From an uncultured Anaerotignum sp. (lineage in GTDB: Bacteria > Bacillota > Clostridia > Lachnospirales > Anaerotignaceae), in NCBI RefSeq assembly GCF_905212195.1, contig NZ_CAJMDQ010000017.1, positions 1 to 32,607 on the forward strand: DNA of 32,607 nt, in the 5' to 3' direction. The notes under the pieces were generated by a model that saw nothing but the letters and a program-made list of their open reading frames with translations, was not told the origin of the DNA and searched no databases. Of the stretch, positions 1 through 9,000 are shown piece after piece (the first letter of the stretch is position 1; each line of letters opens with the position of its first letter). The translations under genes were made by a program, and so were the position numbers.

Positions 1-34
1 AGGGATAACACCCAATATTCATATGAACAAAATT

Positions 35-169
35 GTCTTCTCTCATCCAGACTATACTGTCGGTTTTGGAATCTCACCAAATCCTGACTTGAACCTATGC
101 CAAGTCCTGCGCATCGCTGCGCTCGCGGACTATACCGCCGATCGGGAATTTCACCCTGCCCTGAAGATA
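35..169 (-). ncRNA. FMN riboswitch (RFN element)
   Basis: Read on the minus strand this stretch carries the conserved RFN blocks: AGGGCAGGGTGAAATTCCC, GATCGGCGGTATAGTCCGCG, then GGATTTGGTGAGATTCC, ACCGACAGTATAGTCTGGAT and a closing GAGAAGACA. The P1 stem pairs ATCTTC (minus strand, about 168-163) with GAAGA near 40-36. FMN-bound aptamers switch off riboflavin synthesis or transport genes in Gram-positive bacteria. The expression platform and the controlled gene lie left of position 1, so neither the mechanism (terminator or RBS sequestration) nor the target (rib operon or ribU) can be seen. A promoter is present just upstream at 194-222. Confidence 0.96.
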
Positions 170-193
170 CTGCCGTATGTAGTTGACGCATTT

Positions 194-222
194 ATCATAG
201 ACCCATGTTAAGAAAAAAACAA
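194..222 (-). promoter_or_regulatory. Promoter of the FMN riboswitch transcript
   Basis: On the minus strand TTGTTT (222-217) and TATGAT (199-194) are separated by 17 bases. This puts the transcription start at about 187, some 18 bases before the aptamer P1 stem, which is the arrangement expected for a riboswitch leader. Confidence 0.65.
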
Positions 223-434
223 GCCCCTTTTTTGAAAAAAATTGCATGGATTTGCATACAAAATTTCGTTATATTTGCATAATGACAGGAAAATGCAAAT
301 GCAGACTGCCAAAAAAGCAGAAAGGACACTTTTGGGAAAAAAGAGGGAGAAATCAGGGACTTTGGGGCAAAATAACAGGGGCAAAAAGAAAATTGCAATT
401 TGTATGAATTTTTCTCTTGCCTTTTGTGCAAAAG
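223..434. other. Non-coding spacer with three ATTTGCAT octamers
   Basis: No credible gene. The octamer ATTTGCAT occurs at 250-257 and 273-280 and, inverted, at 293-300, all within 51 bases and upstream of the minus-strand FMN-riboswitch promoter. The rest is A-rich sequence. Short open frames here lack convincing ribosome binding sites and protein-like composition. Confidence 0.5.
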
Positions 435-447
435 TATGGTAGAGTCA

Positions 448-566
448 TTGTAATAAAAGGGAGTAGCTTGTGCGGCAAGCCGCATCGTCAGCGTTCGTCA
501 TCTCGGTGCTATCACCCGGGCGCGACTAAAAGAACATTTTCTTGAAAAGCAAGACTTTTATTGCAT
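448..566 (+). ncRNA. yybP-ykoY Mn2+ riboswitch aptamer
   Basis: The element contains the family hallmarks: the L1 motif GGGAGTAGC (459-467), a P2 hairpin GCTTG/CAAGC, the L3 motif CGTCA followed by a GGTG/CACC hairpin and CGGGCG, and the 3' signature AGCAAGAC (548-555). P1 pairs TTGTAATAAAAG (448-459) with CTTTTATTGCA (555-565). The 3' strand of P1 is also part of the left arm of the terminator at 551-596, so aptamer folding and termination exclude each other. That predicts transcription ON with Mn2+. A -10-like TATGGT at 435-440 would start the RNA almost exactly at P1, but its -35 is poor. The downstream gene is a cation P-type ATPase, a known class of target for this switch. Confidence 0.94.
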
Positions 567-600
567 TACGAGAGGATTCGGTGCAATAAAAGTCTTTTTT
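551..600 (+). terminator. Riboswitch-controlled intrinsic terminator
   Basis: AAGACTTTTATTGCA (551-565) is perfectly complementary to TGCAATAAAAGTCTT (582-596), with a 16-base loop and a run of T to 600. It shares 555-565 with P1 of the Mn2+ aptamer and stops about 34 bases before the ATPase start codon. Confidence 0.93.
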
Positions 601-633
601 ATTTGCACGGGACACAGAGAAAGGGGAATTTCT

Positions 634-3228
634 ATGGACAAACAATGGAAATTATCACAGGAAGAACTCCTGCAGGAATTGAACAGCTCCATGAACGGGC
701 TGACAGCGGAAGAAGCCAAAAAACGGCTGGAACAGTACGGCTATAACAAATTGCAGGAAGGTAAGCGCAAAGGCGTTTTGCAGGTATTTGCGGAACAGTT
801 TGCAGACCTTTTGGTAATCATCCTGATTATCGCAGCCGTCATTTCCGCTCTGACAGGCGGTCTGGAAGGCACCATCGTTATTCTGGCAGTATTGATTCTC
901 AATGCCATTTTGGGTACGGTACAGCACTTCAAAGCCCAGAAATCTCTGGACAGCCTGAAAGCGATGGCAGCACCCAATGCCCGTGTCATTCGTGACGGCC
1001 AGAAAATGGAAGTGCCTGCGGCAGAACTGGTGCCCGGCGACATCCTGCTCTTGGAAGCAGGGGACGTGACCGCTGCAGACGGCCGTGTATTGCAGAACTT
1101 CTCCTTGCAGGTCAGCGAAAGCGCACTGACAGGGGAATCTGAAAACGTAAACAAAATCGACACACCCATCGATCAGGATGAACTGCCTTTGGGTGACAGA
1201 TTGAATATGGTATACAGCAGCTCTCTGGTGTCCTACGGCCGTGCGGTGGTACTGGTCACAGGCACAGGGATGCAGACAGAAATCGGTAAGATTGCAGACC
1301 TGATGGAATCTGCTCAGGAAAAGGCAACACCCCTCCAGCGCAGTCTGGACGATTTCTCCAAGAAACTGTCCATCATCATCATGGTTATCTGTGCCATCGT
1401 CTTTGGTTTGGGTGTATGGCGGAACATGGGTCTGGCAGACTCTCTGATGTTTGCCGTGGCTCTGGCAGTTGCTGCAATTCCCGAAGCTCTCAGCTCCATC
1501 GTAACCATCGGTCTTGCCATTGGTACACAGAAAATGGCAAAAGAAAACGCCATCATCAAAAACCTCCGTGCCGTGGAAGGTCTGGGCTGTGTATCCGTTA
1601 TCTGTTCCGATAAAACAGGTACTCTGACACAGAACCGTATGACTGTAAAGAAAGCTTATGCCAACGGCAAAGTTTGGGAACCCGAAGAAGCAAAAGGCAA
1701 TGATAAAGCCGTGAACGGTCTGGTGGCAGAAAGTGTATTGTGTAATGACGGCGCCATCAACGGCGAAACAGCAGTGGGCGACCCTACAGAAACCGCTCTG
1801 CTGTCCTTCTGCCGTACCATTGGCGGCGATGAAAATAAAGTCAGAGAAGAATTCCCTCGTTTGCAGGAAATTCCCTTTGACTCCGACAGAAAACTCATGT
1901 CTACTCTGCATTTCAGAAACAACCGTTATGAAATGCTCATCAAAGGCGCACCTGACGTGCTGCTGGCAAGATGTACTTCCATCGACCAGAACGGCGAAAT
2001 CCTGCCTTTGACTGATGAAATCCGCAGTGCCATTGTAGAACAGAACAGAGAGTTTTCCTCTCAGGGTCTGCGTGTACTGGCGTTTGCCAAAAAGGTTCTT
2101 TCTGAAAACCGCCCTCTGACACTGGAGGACGAAAACGACCTGATTTTCACTGGTCTGATTGCTATGATGGACCCTCCTCGTGTGGAATCCGCTCCTGCTG
2201 TTGCGGACTGCCGCAGAGCTGGTATCCGTCCTGTTATGATCACCGGTGACCATAAGATCACTGCTTCTGCCATCGCAAGAGAAATCGGCATCCTGCAGGA
2301 TGGCGACAGAGCTGTAGAAGGCAGCGAGCTGGAAAAAATGACAGACGAAGAACTTCGCAATGAAGTAGAACATATTTCCGTTTATGCCCGTGTATCTCCT
2401 GAGCATAAAATCCGTATCGTAAGAGCATGGCAGGACAGAGGTCATGTGGCAGCTATGACAGGTGACGGCGTTAACGACGCGCCCGCACTGAAACAGGCTG
2501 ACATTGGTATTGCCATGGGTATCACCGGTACAGAAGTATCCAAGGACGCAGCGTCCATGATTCTGACAGACGATAACTTCGCGACCATCGTCAAAGCCGT
2601 AGCCAACGGCAGAAACGTATACACCAATATCAAGAACTCCATCCAGTTCCTGCTTTCCGGTAACTTGGCTGGTATCTTGGTGGTTATGATCACATCCCTG
2701 TTTGGCTTGCCTCTGCCTTTCACGGCAGTACAGCTGCTGTTCATCAATCTTTTGACAGACAGCTTGCCCGCACTGGCAGTAAACATGGAAAAACCCACTG
2801 GTGACCTGCTGAACCAGAAACCCAGAAGCCCCAAAGAAGGCATTCTGACAAAAGATTTCTTGCAGACATTGGGTATCCAGGGTGTGCTCATTGCAATCGC
2901 TACTATGGCAGCGTTCTATCTGGGTATGCAGATCAACAACGGCATGGCTTGCACCATGGCTTTTGCAACACTTTGTTTGGCACGTCTGTTCCACGGCTTC
3001 AACTGCCGCGGTTCCCGTTCCATCTTCCGTCTGCCTTCCAATCCTTACAGCGTAGGTGCTTTCTTCGTAGGCACACTGCTGCTGATGCTGGTACTGTTTG
3101 TGCCCGCTCTCCATGGATTGTTTGACATCGACAACGCTCTGACACTGACAAACATCGGTCAGATTGTAGGTCTGGCATTTGCGCCTACTCTGCTGATTCA
3201 GCTGTCCAGAATCGTCAGAGGCAAATAA
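634..3228 (+). CDS. Cation-transporting P-type ATPase (Ca2+/Mn2+ exporter, P2A-like)
   Basis: This is a full-length 864-residue P-type ATPase that should pump a divalent cation out of the cytoplasm at the expense of ATP. Visible landmarks are an N-terminal cation-ATPase domain, the actuator TGES (166-169), the M4 motif IPEALSSIVTI, the phosphorylation site DKTGTLT with Asp326, the nucleotide-domain KGAPD (437-441), the hinge TGDGVND (609-615) and an M6 motif NLLTDSLPALA. The M4 and M6 layout is that of the SERCA/PMR1 group, not of heavy-metal or K+ pumps. The start is set by AAAGGGGA 5-12 bases upstream of the ATG. The Mn2+ riboswitch in its leader argues that excess Mn2+ is a physiological substrate. 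M4 has PEALSS where SERCA-type Ca2+ pumps usually have PEGLPA, which may reflect Mn2+ preference (inference). Confidence 0.95.
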   Translation: MDKQWKLSQEELLQELNSSMNGLTAEEAKKRLEQYGYNKLQEGKRKGVLQVFAEQFADLLVIILIIAAVISALTGGLEGTIVILAVLILNAILGTVQHFKAQKSLDSLKAMAAPNARVIRDGQKMEVPAAELVPGDILLLEAGDVTAADGRVLQNFSLQVSESALTGESENVNKIDTPIDQDELPLGDRLNMVYSSSLVSYGRAVVLVTGTGMQTEIGKIADLMESAQEKATPLQRSLDDFSKKLSIIIMVICAIVFGLGVWRNMGLADSLMFAVALAVAAIPEALSSIVTIGLAIGTQKMAKENAIIKNLRAVEGLGCVSVICSDKTGTLTQNRMTVKKAYANGKVWEPEEAKGNDKAVNGLVAESVLCNDGAINGETAVGDPTETALLSFCRTIGGDENKVREEFPRLQEIPFDSDRKLMSTLHFRNNRYEMLIKGAPDVLLARCTSIDQNGEILPLTDEIRSAIVEQNREFSSQGLRVLAFAKKVLSENRPLTLEDENDLIFTGLIAMMDPPRVESAPAVADCRRAGIRPVMITGDHKITASAIAREIGILQDGDRAVEGSELEKMTDEELRNEVEHISVYARVSPEHKIRIVRAWQDRGHVAAMTGDGVNDAPALKQADIGIAMGITGTEVSKDAASMILTDDNFATIVKAVANGRNVYTNIKNSIQFLLSGNLAGILVVMITSLFGLPLPFTAVQLLFINLLTDSLPALAVNMEKPTGDLLNQKPRSPKEGILTKDFLQTLGIQGVLIAIATMAAFYLGMQINNGMACTMAFATLCLARLFHGFNCRGSRSIFRLPSNPYSVGAFFVGTLLLMLVLFVPALHGLFDIDNALTLTNIGQIVGLAFAPTLLIQLSRIVRGK

Positions 3229-3240
3229 GCTTACGTCACC

Positions 3241-3271
3241 CTATGGGGTTATGTGCAGTATAACCCCATAG
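3241..3271 (+). terminator. Strong hairpin after the ATPase gene
   Basis: CTATGGGGTTAT pairs perfectly with ATAACCCCATAG around a 7-base loop, 12 bases after the stop codon. It is followed by CGATTTTGATT, which is only a moderate T-tract, so it may act together with the next terminator. Confidence 0.6.
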
Positions 3272-3282
3272 CGATTTTGATT

Positions 3283-3322
3283 CCCCGTATTTCCCTCCCA
3301 AAAAAATACGGGGTATTTTTTT
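3283..3322 (+). terminator. Intrinsic terminator
   Basis: CCCCGTATTT (3283-3292) pairs with AAATACGGGG (3304-3313), then TATTTTTTT follows. Together with the hairpin at 3241 it isolates the ATPase transcript from the ion channel gene. Confidence 0.8.
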
Positions 3323-3356
3323 GCAACCTGTAAAAATGACCTGAAAGGAGAAATAT

Positions 3357-3776
3357 ATGTGCAGATTTCCCCTGCTTTGTAAGATCATCCATACCACCCA
3401 TGTGGAACACTTTGCCCTCGGTTATGTGGCAGTTTTGCTGCTGGTTGCCCTTGGCGTCTGGCAGGTAGAGCCGGATATCACCACCTTTTCCGATGGTTTA
3501 TGGTATTGCTTTGCCGCATCCACCACCATTGGCTTTGGGGATATTGTGGCAGTAACGGCGGTAGGGCGTATCCTGACGGTGATACTGGTGCTTTACGGTA
3601 TTTTTGTCATTGCCCTCATTCCCGGTGTTGTAGTCAATTACTTTGTAGAGTTCAATAAGATTCGCTATAACGAAAGCCTGCTGATGTTCATGGATCAGCT
3701 GGAGCATCTGGATACCCTGTCCAAAGAAGAACTCCGGGAGATTTCCCAAAATATCCGTAATTTCCGCGGAAAATAA
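3357..3776 (+). CDS. Small two-TM potassium channel protein
   Basis: The 139-residue protein has the pore-loop signature TTIGFGD (56-62), the K+ selectivity filter of the Ion_trans_2 family. A hydrophobic helix lies on each side (about 18-36 and 72-97). No RCK/TrkA-N regulatory domain follows, only a charged helical tail of about 40 residues, so this is a minimal KcsA-like subunit expected to tetramerise in the membrane. AAAGGAG lies 6-12 bases before the ATG and fixes the start. Two terminators precede it, so it should have its own promoter, which I could not place with confidence. A functional link to the upstream cation pump is possible but not shown. Confidence 0.87.
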   Translation: MCRFPLLCKIIHTTHVEHFALGYVAVLLLVALGVWQVEPDITTFSDGLWYCFAASTTIGFGDIVAVTAVGRILTVILVLYGIFVIALIPGVVVNYFVEFNKIRYNESLLMFMDQLEHLDTLSKEELREISQNIRNFRGK

Positions 3777-3818
3777 AAAAACAGAGCATTTCTTTTGAGA
3801 AATGCTCTGTTTTTATTT
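3773..3818. terminator. Bidirectional terminator between convergent genes
   Basis: ACAGAGCATTTCT (3781-3793) pairs with AGAAATGCTCTGT (3798-3810) around a TTTG loop. A-rich sequence lies to the left and T-rich to the right, so it can end both the ion channel (+) and the FUSC gene (-) transcripts. Confidence 0.88.
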
Positions 3819-5789
3819 GCGGGCAAGTTCTTTTTTCTTAAAAATCAGGGTGTTGCTTGCCACCTGACTGTACAACGACCGCAGGTGTCCGCTGTTGCGC
3901 ATGTACTGGGTCAGTACATAAGTCAGGTCTTTGTCACGAAAATCCCGATGAAGGGCAATGGAAGGCGTTGTGGGCTGGGGCGGGAAGATTTCTTTTTGCA
4001 GCTGCATGGTCAAATCCATGAGGGCAGGGTATTCTTCTCGTTCCGCCGAGCCTGTCTGCATGAGGTATGCCGTCTGTTCCAGTTCGGAGAATGTTTTCCA
4101 GAGGGTCACCAGCAATTCATGATACACTGTGCCCGTTTCTCCCGGCAGTTCTTTCTGTATGTATTCCCTGCATTGGGCGTAGATCATATGGAACTCTGTC
4201 AGCAGTTCATTGTACTCATGTAAATCCACATTTTGTGATAAACTCCGTCTGGCAATTTCCCAGTAGGAAGCGTGGAGCTGGAAGAGCCGCCGCAGGTTCA
4301 GGGCAAACTGCTTTTCTTTTGTGGTAGGGAAGAAAAACAGGTTGATGACGGAAACCAGCAGCACCGCCGTGATGACATAGGCAATACGCAGCCAGATCAA
4401 TGTATTGTCCTGCATGGACATGGACGCCAGAATCAGGGCAAAACTGGTGGAGAAAATGGGCTGTACCCATGTGCCGGGGGTGGAGCAGTACATGAAGAAC
4501 ATCATGAGAAATGCAAAGGCAAACTGCATGGGTACCGTGGGCAGGAAAGGCTCAACCAGTGCCACCAACAAACAGCCCAAAGCTGTACCGATGGGACGAG
4601 TCACCAGACGATGCTCGCTGTCCTCAAAGCTGGGCTGGAGCAGCAAAAATGCGTTCAAAGGGAACCAGTATACATGGTTTGCGTGGGAGATTGCCATGGC
4701 GCCGCAGCTGATGGTCAGCACCACAGAAAGCCGCAGGGCAAACCGTGTTTCGATGGAATGACGGGAAATGCGCCGCCGGAATTTCAGCCATGTTTCCTGC
4801 CAGTCTACGCCGAACCATTGGAGATTCTGCTTCTTTGTGGCAGGGTAAGTATGACAAATCAGTATGAGCATGTGCAGGCAGCTCCGGTAAAAGATGCGCA
4901 CTCGTCCTTCGGGCATTTCTCTTTGCTCCAAAAGAGTACGGGCTTTGGCAATGAGTTCCGTGTTGTCTGTTTCGTTGAGGGTTTGGGACGCTTCTTCTGC
5001 CAGTTCTGCCACCTCTGTCAGACGAGGCAGGGCATTTTGCTGGACTTCGTCCTGCTGCCATGCTTTGTCTCGCACCAGATAAAAACTCCGCTGGAACATG
5101 ACCGCCAGCATATCAAAGCATTTTTTGCCGTGGTCACCTTTCTGGAACACCGTCTGCATCTGGTATGCCATGCGGTGGTAAGTGTCCTCTAATTTGTAAA
5201 GTTCTTTGGAAAAATCGTCGTCTGTTTCCCCGCCAGCGATGCGGGTGAGCATTTGAGAAAGCTGTTTCAGTCCGGTGTGCAGTGTCTGAACCGTAGGTTT
5301 TGCCTGCTTTTTGCCCCGCTGCAAATAGGGGTACAGCTTCAGTACAATGGCCAGGAATACCCAGCAGACCAGCACCACTTCCAGCTGTACGCCAAAGTCC
5401 CTTGGTTCCGGCGGCATGAATTGCAGGAATACGAATATCATGGCGCTGGCAAAGTATCCTTTTGGCACAAATTGTGAAGATTGCAGGAAAACCAATGCAA
5501 AGGGAATGGTGAAATTCAAGAGCAGAGAAAGGGGCGTATCCAGTGTGGCAATCATGGCGAAAAGGGCAAGGGCTTCGCAGATGACCAGCTGACGGAAAAG
5601 ATATCCCCAGGAGTTGTATCGGGCATGGCGGATTTGGAACAGTACCGTGATGACAGAGGCTGTCATGACAAACTGCAGACCAAAAAACACTGCCACCAGC
5701 AGGAAAGATGCGCCGAAAAAAAGCACCACCGGCAGTGCACCCCGCCAGTTGGGCCGAAATTTGGGCAGATATTTTTTGATTTTTTCCAT
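3813..5789 (-). CDS. FUSC-family membrane protein (aromatic acid exporter-like)
   Basis: The 658-residue protein has the FUSC architecture. A hydrophobic N-terminal block (about 15-150) with several membrane helices is followed by a cytoplasmic helical region (about 160-335). A second hydrophobic block (about 345-470) then leads into a long soluble C-terminal tail. Family members include fusaric-acid resistance proteins and the AaeB efflux component, but the substrate cannot be read from sequence. AAGGAGGTG sits 5 bases before the ATG, an almost ideal ribosome binding site. No membrane-fusion partner is adjacent, as expected in a Gram-positive. It is transcribed alone, ending at the shared terminator at 3781-3810. 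Confidence 0.82.
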   Translation of the reverse strand: MEKIKKYLPKFRPNWRGALPVVLFFGASFLLVAVFFGLQFVMTASVITVLFQIRHARYNSWGYLFRQLVICEALALFAMIATLDTPLSLLLNFTIPFALVFLQSSQFVPKGYFASAMIFVFLQFMPPEPRDFGVQLEVVLVCWVFLAIVLKLYPYLQRGKKQAKPTVQTLHTGLKQLSQMLTRIAGGETDDDFSKELYKLEDTYHRMAYQMQTVFQKGDHGKKCFDMLAVMFQRSFYLVRDKAWQQDEVQQNALPRLTEVAELAEEASQTLNETDNTELIAKARTLLEQREMPEGRVRIFYRSCLHMLILICHTYPATKKQNLQWFGVDWQETWLKFRRRISRHSIETRFALRLSVVLTISCGAMAISHANHVYWFPLNAFLLLQPSFEDSEHRLVTRPIGTALGCLLVALVEPFLPTVPMQFAFAFLMMFFMYCSTPGTWVQPIFSTSFALILASMSMQDNTLIWLRIAYVITAVLLVSVINLFFFPTTKEKQFALNLRRLFQLHASYWEIARRSLSQNVDLHEYNELLTEFHMIYAQCREYIQKELPGETGTVYHELLVTLWKTFSELEQTAYLMQTGSAEREEYPALMDLTMQLQKEIFPPQPTTPSIALHRDFRDKDLTYVLTQYMRNSGHLRSLYSQVASNTLIFKKKELARK

Positions 5790-5836
5790 GGATACACCTC
5801 CTTTTTTCTTTCGTGTTAAGATTTTGTATATTTTTT

Positions 5837-5865
5837 ATGATAGCACAGTTTGGCGGTGTTGAAAA
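5837..5865 (-). promoter_or_regulatory. Probable promoter of the FUSC gene
   Basis: Minus-strand TTTTCA (5865-5860), 17-base spacer, TATCAT (5842-5837). The -10 matches at five of six positions and the -35 at four of six. Confidence 0.45.
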
Positions 5866-5973
5866 TACAGTGGGAAATTTTTCGATATTTTGCGGGGAAA
5901 TGACAGCAGAAAAATCCTTATGTTACGGATATTACGATTTGTTTAAGGCTTTCTTACGAATGGCGGAAAACAG

Positions 5974-6002
5974 TTGTTTCTTAGGGAAAAACAGGGTACA
6001 GT
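5974..6002 (+). promoter_or_regulatory. Probable promoter of the SLH protein gene
   Basis: TTGTTT (5974-5979), 17-base spacer, TACAGT (5997-6002), leaving a leader of about 54 bases before the ATG at 6063. No other gene lies between. Confidence 0.5.
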
Positions 6003-6062
6003 AGCATTAGAAGAGGATAAAAATTCCATGAAAAGTTTTTCATTGATATGGGGGTGTAATTT

Positions 6063-9000
6063 ATGAAGAAGAAACATGCAATTACCATTACAGCTGTGCT
6101 GGCGGCTTCCATGGCTATGAGCGTTACCGCTTTTGGTGCGCCTACGGACATTCAGGGCCACTGGGCACAGAATACCATCAACAAATGGGTGGACAAAGGG
6201 GACATCAGCGGCTATCCTGACGGGACTTTCCGCCCTAACAACATGATTACCAGAGCGGAATTTGTGGTTCTGGTAAACAACGCCATGGGCTACACAAAGA
6301 GCGGATATGCTTATTTCTCCGACGTACCCAGCCATTACTGGGGCAAAAACGCCATCCAGACCGGCGTAGCAGCAGGCTATATTTCCGGCGACGGCAACGG
6401 CATTTTCCGTCCCAATGACCCTGTCACCAGACAGGAAGCGGCGGCCATGATTTCCCGTATTCTGGATTTGAAACAGAATGAAAGCCGCGCATATCGCTAC
6501 ACCGATTCCTATGCTATTTCCAATTGGGCAAAAGGCGTGGTAGGCGCTGTCAGCGAAGCAGGCATCATGGCAGGCTATCCCGATGGCTCTTTTGGGCCTA
6601 ATAAAGTGCTTACCAGAGCCGAAGCCGTTCTGGCACTGGATAAGACCGTGAACTACAAGCCCGGTGACAAGGAAGAAGACAAAGAAGAAACCAAAAAAGA
6701 AGATATGCTTCTGACCCAGTCCAAGCTGGAAGATACCACCATCACAGGTGACCTGACCATTTCCGACCGTCTGGGTACAAAGACCATCACACTGGATAAC
6801 GTGACCGTCAAAGGCAAACTCATTGTAGATGGCGGCGGCGAAATCATCCTGAAAGATTGTGACATCAAAGAAATGGTGATGGACCAGAAGGATACCGCAG
6901 TGAAAGCCAGCGGCAAGACCACCGTGGAAAAAACCACATTCCAGAAAATCGGTAAACTTACCGGCGGCGATTATACAGATGTTATTGTGGATAAAGAACT
7001 GTCCGGTTCTATCACCATCGACGCAAAGGTGCGGAATCTGACACTGGACGCAGAAACAGACCTGAAACTGGGTTCTGACGCCAGAATCAAAAATATGGAA
7101 ATCACCAAAAACGCTGATAAGGCTACCATCGACTTTTCCAAAGGGAAAGTGGAAGATATGACCGTAAAGGATAAAGTGACCATCAAAGGCAGCGGCGATA
7201 TCGATACCATGACTGTTTATGTCAGCGATGTAAATACCAGCATCCGTCCGGATACAGTGAAGACAAAGGACGGCGCAAGTAAGCCCAATTATACCGATGA
7301 TGACGACGATTGGACCAGCTCCAGTAGTTCCCGTCGGAATGTCACCATTACCAGTGACCGCAGCGGCGGCACTTATCGGAACGCAACCGTTACAAAAAGC
7401 GGTGTGACTGTGAAAAACATGACTGTACGGGAAAATCTGTACATTGACAGCGACGTGAAAGACGGCGAAGTCAGATTTGACGGCATGACCATTTACGGCA
7501 ATGTTTATATCAAAGGCGGCGGTGAAAACTCCGTATACTTTGAAGATTGTAAAATCAGCGGCAATATTTACGCTGAAAAAACATACGGCGATAAACCTGT
7601 TGGCCTGAAACTGGACAATAAGACTGCACAGGCACTGAAAGGCACGCTGTATATCCGTCAAAACGGTGCAGAAGTGGTTGGTCTGGAAAGCGGCAATGGC
7701 ACATATTTGAAACAGATTGTTGTGGATACAGATAAACTGACCACACTGGATGATCTGCAGGCAGACCGCGTGGAAATCGTTGCAGCCAATGCGGATGTGA
7801 AGATTCCCGCAGGCACCATCGTCAGAGAACTCTATGTGAGCGATAAAGGATACGGCAGAATCGATTTGAACGGTACCATCGGCAAATTGCAGGCAGACAA
7901 TTCCATCACTGTCAAAGGCAATGGCCGCATTGATGAAAAATCCGGCAAAGTAACCGTAGAACAGGGCGTGAAGATCGGCGTAACCAGTGTGACACTGGAT
8001 CAGACCGACTTGACACTGGATGCAAATGGCACAGCAAAACTGACTGCAAACGTAAAACCTGATGACGCTACCACGAAGACTGTAACTTGGAAGAGCGACA
8101 ATGAAGGTGTAGCAACCGTTGACAATGAAGGTAATGTAACTGCAAAAGCAGCAGGTACAGCCACCATCACTGCAACGGCGGATGGCAAGAGCGCAAGCTG
8201 CAAAGTGACTGTCAATGGACAGCCAGCAACTGTACCTGTACAGAGCGTAGAACTGAACACCAATAAAGTGGAACTTTCCGTAGGGGAAGGCAATGAACTT
8301 CAGGCAACCGTAACACCGAAAAATGCAACGAACCAAAAAGTGACATGGAAAAGCAATGATACAACCATTGCAACAGTAGATGAAAATGGCAAAGTGGTTG
8401 CCCAGAAACCCGGTAATGCAACCATTACCGTTACCACAGTTGACGGCAATAAAACAGCTACCTGTGAAGTAATCGTCAAAGAAACACCTGTAGCGGTAAC
8501 AGGCGTAGGACTGAACACCAATAAAGTGGAACTTTCCGTAGGGGAAGGCAATAAACTTGTGGCAACAGTGACACCGGAAGCAGCTGCAAATAAAGAAGTG
8601 ACATGGAGCAGCAATAATCCGGAAGTAGCAACAGTAGAGCAGGATGGTAAAGTGGTTGCCCAGAAACCCGGTAATGCAACGATCACAGTAACTACAAAAG
8701 ATGGCAATAAAACAGCCACATGCGAAGTAACCGTCAAAGAAACACCTGTAGCAGTAACAGGCGTAGGGCTGAATACCAATGATCTGAAACTTTCCGCAGG
8801 GGAAGGTAATCAATTAGTGGTAACTATCACACCGCAACATGCCACTAATCCAAAAGTAACATGGAAAAGCAGTGCACCAGAAGTGGCAACAGTAGATGCA
8901 AATGGTAAAGTGATTGCGCAGGCACCCGGTACTGCAATGATTACAGTTACCACAGAAGATGGCAATAAAACAGCAACTTGCAAAGTGACCGTGTTGTCTG

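Noticed and set aside
23..211. 62-codon plus-strand frame at the left edge
   Set aside because: It is the complement of the FMN riboswitch, whose conserved bases explain the sequence.
195..485. Short frames on both strands between the two riboswitches
   Set aside because: They cross the FMN promoter or the Mn2+ aptamer and have low-complexity translations.
655..3114. 819-codon open frame opposite the P-type ATPase
   Set aside because: Same codon-bias artefact. The plus strand encodes a complete, motif-perfect ATPase.
5943..8813. 956-codon open frame on the minus strand, opposite the SLH gene
   Set aside because: It is codon-aligned with the SLH gene and is open only because that gene lacks TTA, CTA and TCA codons. 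Its translation is Cys/Phe/His-rich and has no family resemblance, and no ribosome binding site fits.
8253..9000. CRISPR-like or satellite repeat
   Set aside because: The repeats are in frame, 258 bp long without spacers, and encode BIG2 domains.
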